Of a stretch of DNA of 64,000 nucleotides, positions 15,938-22,703 are shown one piece after another. The translations under genes were made by a program, and so were the position numbers. Position 1 is the stretch's first letter; each line of letters opens with the position of its first letter. The DNA lies in assembly GCA_964623625.1 (NCBI GenBank), contig CAZUUJ010000005.1, forward strand, positions 1-64,000, read 5' to 3'. The DNA is from CAZLGM01 sp964623625 (GTDB lineage Bacteria; Desulfobacterota; Desulfobulbia; Desulfobulbales; Desulfocapsaceae). The notes under the pieces were generated by a model. The model was not told the origin of the DNA. It saw only the letters and a program-made list of their open reading frames with translations, and did no database searches.

Positions 15938-17341
15938 TTAGAGTGCTGGTAAAATGTGTCTGTTCACAATAGATACACCGCTGAGCATTGAACCGATAAT
16001 GCCGAGGAAACCCTGGTCGGTCCCGGCCAGAAAGAGATTGGTATAGCCTATATCGCCATCTTTAATCTTCTTGGGGCTACCGTAGACAGCCCCCATTTTC
16101 TTGGATGTAAATCGTTCGATAGTAACCGGTGTGAACGAGTTTTCAAATATAACTGCTGAACTGAAATTGCCAATGATTTTTTCCACCTGCTGCTTGGAGT
16201 TTTGGGCGATCTGTTTTTTTTGGTGGTTATACTGTTCTTTGTCTCTGTAAAGATCTTTCCAGCCATCGAAATTAGCGAGATGGGTGGTGCGTAGTTCCGG
16301 TGCTCTGGCCAATTCAACACCTTGAAAATTACGGGGAAAACAGATGACTCCGGATTGGAGATCGACAAGTTGGTTTTTAGGCGAACAGTATTGAAACCGT
16401 TTATTGGTGTTATAAAAAATAATCGTTCTATCGTCCGGCAGCAGATGATCTGACTCAGGTTCTAAAATAAATATCGATTCCATAAAACTGAGCCTGATAT
16501 CCTCACCTTGATTCTGTTGCCCGTCAAGAAGTTGAAAGGTTTCATCTAGGCCGATGGTCGATAGGAGATGATCGCACCAGATGATTTCACCGGAATTCAA
16601 TTCCACTCCGGACACGGTTCCGTTTTGATGGTGGATCTTTTTTACCTGGGCATCCAGACGAATCTGTCCGCCGAATTGCTGCAAATGATTCTGTAGAAGC
16701 TCAAGCAGATCTTTTATTGTTCCTGCGGGTCTGAAGAAACCCTCCAGAAAAACGGCACGAAACATAGTGACGAACTGGCTGAAATCCATGTCGTTTTCGA
16801 TGCTTGAACCGTAAAACATCAGTGGACAGAGAATCATGTCGATGAGCAGGTCATTACCCAGCAGGTCCGACAGGATTGTCCTTGTTGATTTGAAAGGTTG
16901 TTCCCTGTAGGCATCGTGTGACTGAACAGTTTGTACAAGTTTGTCAAACCCTTGGATGTTGTGGGGGAATTTTTTAGCTATTTCGTCACGTAATATATTA
17001 AAATCATTAGAGAATTTAAGACTTTCCCGACCGATAAAACAGATCTCGGAACCGGTCTGCTCATAGGTTTCGAATAGGTGGCGTTTGAGTTTGAGTTGCC
17101 TGAGCAGCCTGTTGAGAGGGGCAGTCTTAACGCTGGGATCAGCGTAGTTGGTGACCGCATGCAGACCCGTTTCAAGCAGGGTTTTGTTGCGGTAATAATA
17201 GGAGTTTAAACCACCGATTCTGTTGTGCTGTTCGAGGATGACAACACCAGGCTCAAATCGGGCAAATCGGATAGCAGCTGCCAGCCCGGACAGACCGCCA
17301 CCGATAATAGCAAAGGGAACTTTTACCTCATCAGCCTGCAT
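15938..17341 (-). CDS. CrtI-type FAD-dependent oxidoreductase (phytoene desaturase-like), copy A
   Basis: A 467-residue flavoprotein. AIIGGGLSGLAAAIRFARF is the FAD-binding glycine motif, followed by ILEQHNRIGGLNSYYYRN. A C-terminal segment LFLAGTDQGFLGIIGSMLSG closes the FAD domain. It belongs to the phytoene desaturase/NAD(P)-binding amine-oxidase superfamily. Its start overlaps the preceding small ORF by 11 bp and a 73-bp gap separates it from the second, equally long, oxidoreductase. Two such enzymes together with ketosynthase, ACP, FabG and FabZ homologues point to sequential redox chemistry on an acyl chain. The actual substrate cannot be read from sequence. Confidence 0.8.
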   Translation of the reverse strand: MQADEVKVPFAIIGGGLSGLAAAIRFARFEPGVVILEQHNRIGGLNSYYYRNKTLLETGLHAVTNYADPSVKTAPLNRLLRQLKLKRHLFETYEQTGSEICFIGRESLKFSNDFNILRDEIAKKFPHNIQGFDKLVQTVQSHDAYREQPFKSTRTILSDLLGNDLLIDMILCPLMFYGSSIENDMDFSQFVTMFRAVFLEGFFRPAGTIKDLLELLQNHLQQFGGQIRLDAQVKKIHHQNGTVSGVELNSGEIIWCDHLLSTIGLDETFQLLDGQQNQGEDIRLSFMESIFILEPESDHLLPDDRTIIFYNTNKRFQYCSPKNQLVDLQSGVICFPRNFQGVELARAPELRTTHLANFDGWKDLYRDKEQYNHQKKQIAQNSKQQVEKIIGNFSSAVIFENSFTPVTIERFTSKKMGAVYGSPKKIKDGDIGYTNLFLAGTDQGFLGIIGSMLSGVSIVNRHILPAL

Positions 17342-17531
17342 ATTTCATCAGTTCAGGCGGTGTCAGGTTCAAAGTTTTCGGAGTCAGACGCTTACCTGGC
17401 AGTAAATTATAGTTGGCTCTATTTATTGCCAAAATACTGCAGAAGATGGCACCGTACGGATCGACCTTTGGTGCTCTGTTCAGTACTCCCTTGAGGTGGA
17501 AACATTGTGTGAATTTATACCTCTTACCCAT
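17331..17531 (-). CDS. Small conserved-looking ORF between ACP and flavoenzyme
   Basis: A 66-residue frame beginning ATG at 17531 and ending by overlapping the downstream flavoenzyme start by 11 bp, as expected for a translationally coupled gene. The composition looks protein-like (VDPYGAIFCSILAINRANY; LTPKTLNLTPPELMKY), with one possible hydrophobic stretch. I do not recognise a family and no ribosome binding site is evident. If real, it is part of the acyl operon; if not, 17341-17598 is untranslated spacer. Confidence 0.4.
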   Translation of the reverse strand: MGKRYKFTQCFHLKGVLNRAPKVDPYGAIFCSILAINRANYNLLPGKRLTPKTLNLTPPELMKYAG

Positions 17532-17598
17532 GGCATTAATTATGTTGTATTTTCAGAGCATTCAAACAAATTGACACAATGTTCATAAGAAATGCAGG

Positions 17599-17850
17599 TT
17601 AGGCGGCTTGCAGCTTTGGCTCGAGATAACTGACGCAACTGTCCAGGGTGGCCAGCTGAGGATAATCATCCTCGGGAATCTGGAGTTGATATCGTTTCCG
17701 CAGTTCCATGACGATATCAAGAAAATCCATAGAGTCCAGGTCGAGCTGGTCTCTAAGCGGTTGATCGGCTTTCAGTGAATCAAATTCGGCATCTTCATCA
17801 ATGTCGGCAATGATTTCCAGGATAATGTTTTTAATAGTCTCTCTTGTCAT
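17599..17850 (-). CDS. Acyl carrier protein
   Basis: An 83-residue acidic protein with the phosphopantetheine attachment motif LDLDSMDFLDIVMEL (Ser in DSM) near residue 41 and flanking helices typical for ACP. It will carry the growing acyl chain as a thioester for the operon's ketosynthase, ketoreductase and dehydratase. It is a second, specialised ACP by inference, because housekeeping acpP normally sits beside fabF/fabG and has the DSLD motif. It lies 164 bp after the ketosynthase stop. Confidence 0.93.
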   Translation of the reverse strand: MTRETIKNIILEIIADIDEDAEFDSLKADQPLRDQLDLDSMDFLDIVMELRKRYQLQIPEDDYPQLATLDSCVSYLEPKLQAA

Positions 17851-18014
17851 CTATATCTCCAAAACTGACTCTTAATCATCACATAAATTTTCACTACTGC
17901 AGGCTGAGATGAATGGTTGAGGCCTTATCTCAGTTGTGAACATTACTCTATACCATATCCGGCAGTACTTTTTAAGCCATTTTTGCAGAAAAAGAACCTG
18001 AGTCCATTTTGGAG

Positions 18015-19250
18015 CTAAACGCGAACCTTTTGTACAATCACCACAGAATTGATACCAACCATGCCAAAAGAATTGTTGAGGATGGTTTCAACCTTATTCA
18101 GCCTGACTGGTGTGTCAGTTACCAGATTGGGCAACTCGCATTCTGGATCAAGTCGATAAACATTAATGGTTGGGTGGACAAACTGATCGTCAAATGCTGG
18201 GAGGTTGCCGGCTAGTTCCAGAACACCGGCTGCACCCATGGCATGACCGATTATTGACTTGGTATTGTTAATGTAAGTGTTTGGCGCTTCAGAAAAAAGC
18301 TCCCGGATGGCCTTGCATTCTTCAATATCGCCCTGGCGCGTTCCTGTGGCATGGGTATTGATAATATCGATCTGATCAGGAGAAAGCCCAGCTCTTTCAA
18401 GGGCCATTGACATGCACTGGGCCTGCCTTTTGGCGTAGGGAAGAACGAAATCCCGGGCGTCGGAGTTCAATGAGTAACCAACGATTTCTCCGTAAATTTT
18501 GGCACCTCTTGCCCGGGCGCTTTCCAGCTCTTCAAGGACATAAACACAGCCACCTTCAGATACCACTATACCGTTTCTGTCAAGATCAAAAGGTTTACAG
18601 GCCTTTCGTGGATCAGGATCATTCCCAAGTGCGCCCTGGGCCTTGAAACTTGCAAAAATACCAAACGATTCGGTGGACTCGGATATACCGCCAACCAGTG
18701 CCATGTCGACTTCACCAAGCTGCAGCATCTGCACGCCCTGGATCAAAGAAGCATTGCCTGCTGCACAGGCAGCGCCAATGGTGTAGTGGGGGCCGGTAAT
18801 ACCCAGGTTCATGGTGATCTCACCGGCAGGATTGTTGAGAACTGTGCGGGGATTGTGGTGGTGAGTCCAGTAATCGACGTTATAATCAAAAGCACTGATA
18901 TTGTAGACTTCGTTTTCCGTTTCCGCGGTGCCGTGTTCGGTCAGGCCGATATAGACCCCTGTTCTCTCGGGCCGGTAACTCTCTTTTTCAAGACCGGCAT
19001 CAATAAGTGCCTCATTGGCACAATAGACCCCAATGCATCCAGCCCGGGTCCCCCGTTTGTTTTCTTTTTTCTTTCTATAACGTGTTTCGGCAAAATCGCA
19101 GAGACCTGCCGGGGCTTTGCCGAAATAGCGCAGCTCGATTTCCTTGATCTCACTGGTCCCTTTCAGGAGTTTTCTACGGTAATCTGTGAGATTGTCAGCA
19201 TTTGGAGCCGCTAGACCAATACCGGTAATAACAATTCGTTTGAAGTTCAT
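18015..19250 (-). CDS. FabF/FabB-like beta-ketoacyl-ACP synthase
   Basis: About 411 residues. The catalytic Cys lies in IGAACAAGNASLI near residue 160, and the two His are in INTHATGTRQGD and KSIIGHAMGAAG, the complete Cys-His-His triad of elongating ketosynthases. VSEGGCVYVLEEL is also conserved. It would condense malonyl-ACP with an acyl-ACP. It is the first gene of the operon, which suggests it sets chain-length or substrate specificity. No malonyl transferase, KASIII or chain-length-factor partner is present. The ATG at 19250 begins the FKRIVITGIG family N-terminus; a TTG 18 bp upstream is the alternative. Confidence 0.92.
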   Translation of the reverse strand: MNFKRIVITGIGLAAPNADNLTDYRRKLLKGTSEIKEIELRYFGKAPAGLCDFAETRYRKKKENKRGTRAGCIGVYCANEALIDAGLEKESYRPERTGVYIGLTEHGTAETENEVYNISAFDYNVDYWTHHHNPRTVLNNPAGEITMNLGITGPHYTIGAACAAGNASLIQGVQMLQLGEVDMALVGGISESTESFGIFASFKAQGALGNDPDPRKACKPFDLDRNGIVVSEGGCVYVLEELESARARGAKIYGEIVGYSLNSDARDFVLPYAKRQAQCMSMALERAGLSPDQIDIINTHATGTRQGDIEECKAIRELFSEAPNTYINNTKSIIGHAMGAAGVLELAGNLPAFDDQFVHPTINVYRLDPECELPNLVTDTPVRLNKVETILNNSFGMVGINSVVIVQKVRV

Positions 19251-19398
19251 CTGGATGAATTGACTCAACTGGTTGCGATGATTATTATGCCCGTAGGGTG
19301 AATGAAGAAACAGTATGACACTTGCACGGGCAAATTTTTTCAGCTAACTCAACTATAAAGTAAAGCGGATTGCAAAACAAAATCGCACCTGTCAGTAA

Positions 19399-19615
19399 CC
19401 TGAATCCGTGATCTTTTGATAGTGCTGTAGCTTTGTTTGGTTTAACCGTTTGATAATAGTGGACTATATCTGATGGTTAAATCAAACAAAGCTACAGCAC
19501 TAGCGGATGACCCGAAGGGCGGGTTGTCTTTTAGGTTAAGAATTTATGATTCAATAATTTTATGATATATCAGGGTGATATCGAATAAAATAATGTTCTT
19601 CGGCACGGATTCAGG
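19399..19615. repeat. CCTGAATCCGTGA-ended repeat element, 217 bp
   Basis: Ends CCTGAATCCGTGA and GGCACGGATTCAGG. Inside, AGTGCTGTAGCTTTGTTTGG (from about 19421) reappears as its near-perfect inverted copy ending at about 19501 (AAACAAAGCTACAGCACT), a 27-bp stem around a ~25-bp loop. A second block GATGACCCGAAGGGCGGGTTG follows. It occupies most of the gene-free region 19269-19753 between the divergent acyl operon and the flavoprotein gene; no other feature is seen there. Confidence 0.8.
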
Positions 19616-19753
19616 TAGAAGGTTTTGGGTTGAATCCCCAGTTCCACACATTGATCTATTTAACAGCTGTTTACCAAAAGATAACTCCATTGATCGGCGA
19701 TTATCGGTTAAACTACAGGGAGAGTTATAAAAAGAGAAGGTTCGGATTTTAAA

Positions 19754-20671
19754 ATGAAAGAAGAAAACTATGATGTGGTGATTATCGGTTCAGGACCAGC
19801 AGGCATTCAGGCAGCGATTCATTCCGTCCGTAAAAAGATAACCGTATTGATGCTTGGTCGAATTGAACGCTCGGCCCTCTATTCGGCACATGTGGAAAAC
19901 TATGCCTGTATCCCAGGTGTCCAATCGGGAAAGGATCTGCTCGAAGCGGGCCTGCAACAGGTCCGTGATTTCGGAGTGGAACATAGAGAAGATGATGTAT
20001 TAAAGATTCAGCCTAAGGAGGGATCTTTTCAAGTGGAGCTCGAAGGCGGTTTTACTGTCAATTGTCTGGCAATTATCATCGCTACCGGCACGTCAAGGAA
20101 AAAACTCAAGGTTCCGGGAGAAAAAGAACTTCTTGGTCGCGGAGTTTCTTACTGTGTCGACTGTGATGCTAATTTTTACAGAAACGCAACCGTAGCGGTT
20201 GTTGGCAATGCCAGCGCTGCTATTGACGGCGCCCTGACATTGCTCGGTTATGCCTCGAAAGTGTATCTGATAGCCAATGATCTCCAGGTTTCCGACGATC
20301 TGAAAAATAAATTGATGCAGTCGGATGTCGAGTATCTGGAAAACAGTTGGGTGAAGGAGATCGCAGGCGAGAACGCGGTTACTTCCGTAACCCTTGATAA
20401 TGGAGAACAGGTAAGTCTCGACGGTATCTTTATCGAACTTGGTGCCAAAGGGGCAATGGAACTGGCGCTTGAAATAGGAGTGCAGCTTGATCTTGATACC
20501 ATGACTTATATTCAGGTGAATAACCGGATGGAGACAAGCGTTGAAGGGGTCTACGCGGCCGGTGATATTGTCGGTCACCCCTATCAGATGGCAAAAGCGG
20601 TTGGTGAAGGTTGCATTGCCGGGCTCGAAGTGGCCAGGTATATCCGGAAAAAGAAAAAAGAACTGGGCTGA
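19754..20671 (+). CDS. Thioredoxin-reductase-like FAD/NAD(P)H oxidoreductase
   Basis: A 305-residue protein of the TrxB family. IIGSGPAGIQAAIHS is the FAD motif, ATGTSRKKLKVPGE the ATG segment, CVDC (in SYCVDCDANF) the redox-active cysteine pair, and GVYAAGDIVGHPYQMAKAV the C-terminal FAD motif. The second dinucleotide site reads VVGNASAAIDGA instead of GGGxSAxEEA, so NADPH binding may be altered. Ferredoxin- or NADH-dependent homologues are known in anaerobes. Its partner is unknown; no thioredoxin is adjacent. It is followed 58 bp later by an anchored protein. Confidence 0.82.
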   Translation: MKEENYDVVIIGSGPAGIQAAIHSVRKKITVLMLGRIERSALYSAHVENYACIPGVQSGKDLLEAGLQQVRDFGVEHREDDVLKIQPKEGSFQVELEGGFTVNCLAIIIATGTSRKKLKVPGEKELLGRGVSYCVDCDANFYRNATVAVVGNASAAIDGALTLLGYASKVYLIANDLQVSDDLKNKLMQSDVEYLENSWVKEIAGENAVTSVTLDNGEQVSLDGIFIELGAKGAMELALEIGVQLDLDTMTYIQVNNRMETSVEGVYAAGDIVGHPYQMAKAVGEGCIAGLEVARYIRKKKKELG

Positions 20672-20729
20672 AAACTACAATCTGCAGGAACGATCGGAAA
20701 AGGCCGACAACAAACGCGGAGGAGTTGAT

Positions 20730-21470
20730 ATGGATAATCATCTGGATATTCAAAAGAACAGTGAAAAAAAAGGCTTTTCCGGAAAACAGGTTGTCGCCAT
20801 TGTCGCGGCTTCGATGCTGATAGCTGTTGTCGCGACTGTTGTTGTCGTAAAATACTACTTTTTCCCATCGGCCTTTAAACCAGTGGTTCTGAGCGGGAAA
20901 GAAGAGCAGCGATTGGAGCAAAAACTCGATCGTTTCGCGGGTTTTGGAACCACAAAGAAACAGTTCGGCAACCCCCGGTCGGCGGCTTCTGGCTTTGATC
21001 GAGGTAGAGGCACTGGAAAAGATGAACTTGGTGGTGATGGAAAACTAAAACCGGTTCCATACAGTGAAAAGGGAGCATCTCGGGATATTGAGTTTACTGA
21101 ACGTGAAGTGAACGCACTGCTTGCTAAAAATACCGACATGGCTGATAAGCTGGCCATTGACCTGGCCAAGGATCTTGTCAGTTTTAAACTGCTTGTTCCT
21201 GTTGATCCCGACTTCCCAATACTTGGCGGCAAGACACTTCGAGTCAGAGGTGGAGCTGAACTGGCTTTCAGACAGGGACGACCTGTTGTGAAACTGAAAG
21301 GCATCAGCCTGATGGGTGTGCCCATGCCGAACAGTTGGCTTGGCGGCATTAAGAACATAGATCTTGTCCAGGAATATGGAGCTGATGAAGGATTCTGGAA
21401 AAGTTTGTCGACCGGTGTTGAGTCTATTTCTGTGGAAGAAGGAGCCTTAAAAATTGTTTTGAAAGAGTAA
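20730..21470 (+). CDS. Membrane-anchored envelope protein of unknown function
   Basis: 246 residues from an ATG at 20730 preceded by GGAGGAG. A charged N-terminus is followed by one transmembrane helix (VVAIVAASMLIAVVATVVVV, about 24-43) and then an extracytoplasmic domain. A conserved-looking C-terminal part starts at FTEREVNALLAKNTDMADK and contains GGKTLRVRGGAELAF and VPMPNSWLGGIKN, reminiscent of tubular-lipid-binding or YpmS-like domains, but I cannot assign a family. Homologues are probably widespread in deltaproteobacteria (inference). It is likely cotranscribed with the flavoprotein; the longer frame upstream (from 20541) overlaps that gene and is rejected. Confidence 0.7.
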   Translation: MDNHLDIQKNSEKKGFSGKQVVAIVAASMLIAVVATVVVVKYYFFPSAFKPVVLSGKEEQRLEQKLDRFAGFGTTKKQFGNPRSAASGFDRGRGTGKDELGGDGKLKPVPYSEKGASRDIEFTEREVNALLAKNTDMADKLAIDLAKDLVSFKLLVPVDPDFPILGGKTLRVRGGAELAFRQGRPVVKLKGISLMGVPMPNSWLGGIKNIDLVQEYGADEGFWKSLSTGVESISVEEGALKIVLKE

Positions 21471-21583
21471 AGACTTGGCAACATTTTTATAAGAATATTT
21501 ACTTTTTCATCTTAAGATGTTTAAAGGAGAAAAAGATCAGAAAACCAGTTAGTAACGACAAATAACTCAAGAAGGAGAAAAAA

Positions 21584-22012
21584 ATGGTAAAGAAACTTGC
21601 TGTACTCATACTGGGATTATTTTTAGTATTCAGCTTCGGCTGTTCGGGTGATGAGAATAAACAAGCGGCTGAAAAAGCAAAAGATACGGTTACCAAGAAG
21701 ATGAAAGAACTTGGTGATACCGTCAAGAAAAGTGCTGAAGATATTGCCGATAAAACAAAAGAGGTTGCCGGCGCTACTGTTGAAAAGACCAAAGAGGTCG
21801 CCGGCCAAGTCGCTGACAAGACAAAAGAAGTAGCAACGGCCACTGTTGAAAAAACCAAAGAAGTAGCCTCCGATGTTGCTGATAAGACCAAAGAAATGGC
21901 ATCAGATGTCTCCGATAAGACCAAAGAAATGGCTGATGCAACCGTAGAAAAATCAAAAGAGGCGGCCGATGCTGCTGAAAAGAAAGTAAAAGAGGTAACG
22001 AATAAAGAATAA
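21584..22012 (+). CDS. Lipoprotein with LEA-like 11-residue repeats
   Basis: A 142-residue secreted lipoprotein: the signal peptide ends FSFGC, so Cys is the likely acylation site. The mature part is built from at least seven successive 11-residue units of the form DKTKEVAGATV / EKTKEVAGQVA / DKTKEMASDVS. This is the pattern of group-3 LEA proteins and apolipoprotein-like amphipathic helices. It should form a long amphipathic helix lying on a membrane or coiling. A strong GGAG (AGAAGGAG) precedes the ATG. A plausible role is envelope stabilisation under desiccation, cold or osmotic stress (inference). A large hairpin follows the gene. Confidence 0.8.
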   Translation: MVKKLAVLILGLFLVFSFGCSGDENKQAAEKAKDTVTKKMKELGDTVKKSAEDIADKTKEVAGATVEKTKEVAGQVADKTKEVATATVEKTKEVASDVADKTKEMASDVSDKTKEMADATVEKSKEAADAAEKKVKEVTNKE

Positions 22013-22048
22013 TAAATATTGACGCGTATTTAACAATATTCGGTCTAT

Positions 22049-22128
22049 AAACCGCTCGGACAAACCGATTTGATCAAAGCAAAGGGGTGCAATTTACCCC
22101 GGCCTTCCGGTTGTCAGAGCGGTTTTTT
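22049..22128 (+). terminator. Large terminator-like hairpin after the LEA-like lipoprotein gene
   Basis: AACCGCTCGGACAAACCG pairs with CGGTTGTCAGAGCGGTT, with a nested GGGGT...ACCCC hairpin, followed by TTTTTT. It lies 36 bp past the stop codon. The imperfect stem with single extra bases is unusual for a simple terminator. Confidence 0.65.
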
Positions 22129-22277
22129 ATTATTGCGCAGCGGTTTTACCATAAGCCGTAAAAACCGCCGGCTATGCCAGCGGATAACGCTGCTCATTAA
22201 AACATACGTGCTTCGCACATTTGCTCCCCGGCTTTGCCGGGAATCAAAGCCACGCGTTTCACGCGTGGTTGTTTGCT
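22129..22277 (+). repeat. Multi-hairpin repeat, intact copy 1
   Basis: About 149 bp almost identical to 58727-58875. It consists of consecutive hairpins: GGTTTTACC...GTAAAAACC, CCGGCTATGCCAG (a perfect CCGGCTATGCCGG in copy 2), GTGCTTCGCAC, CCCGGCTTTGCCGGG, and CCACGCGTTTCACGCGTGG. It directly follows the T-run of the hairpin at 22049-22128. No coding capacity. Confidence 0.85.
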
Positions 22278-22703
22278 CGAATCAACCAAAAGTAATCGAT
22301 TACCAAGAAAGTTCAGCTCATTGGAGTAAGTCGGCTACTTGACAGGCTAGCCTCCGGTCAAGAATCACTGGTAATCGGAAAATGTTAAACCTGAGTTGTT
22401 GATATACAAACCAGGTTTCATGTTTTTCTTTCAATAAATACGTGATTCTTGAAATACACCTGTCATGTAGCTGACTTCCTCTTGAGAGATTGCTGGGCTT
22501 TGTCGGTAATCAGATGAGAATAAGAATGCAACCAAGATATACAGGGCTAAACAACTCCTGTCCACATTGACAGGTTGAGTTAGTATTTGTATATCATCAG
22601 AGAATTGGGTGTGCGTTTCATTTGTATGGTGATTCACCTTGCCAAATTCACCCTTCCTCAAATTTGGATTATCGAACCTGAAGGCTGATATTCCGGCTAT
22701 AAC

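Larger units (their letters stand above)
22013..22703. other. Gene-free spacer with terminator-like hairpin and multi-hairpin repeat
   Basis: About 690 bp without a convincing gene. It holds the large hairpin at 22049-22128 and the repeat at 22129-22277. Small inverted repeats also occur: AAACCTG/CAGGTTT near 22386-22420, and CGATTACCA...TGGTAATCG near 22298-22378. Nothing coding is recognised. Confidence 0.6.

Noticed and set aside
18786..19214. 142-codon plus-strand frame
   Set aside because: Antisense to the ketosynthase active-site region; no independent support.
13205..19250. Naming the operon a carotenoid cluster because of two CrtI homologues
   Set aside because: No phytoene synthase, GGPP synthase or cyclase nearby; all other genes are fatty-acid type.
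20541..20729. Extended N-terminus for the anchored protein at 20730
   Set aside because: Overlaps the flavoprotein gene in another frame; a strong ribosome site and a normal membrane-anchor N-terminus start at 20730.
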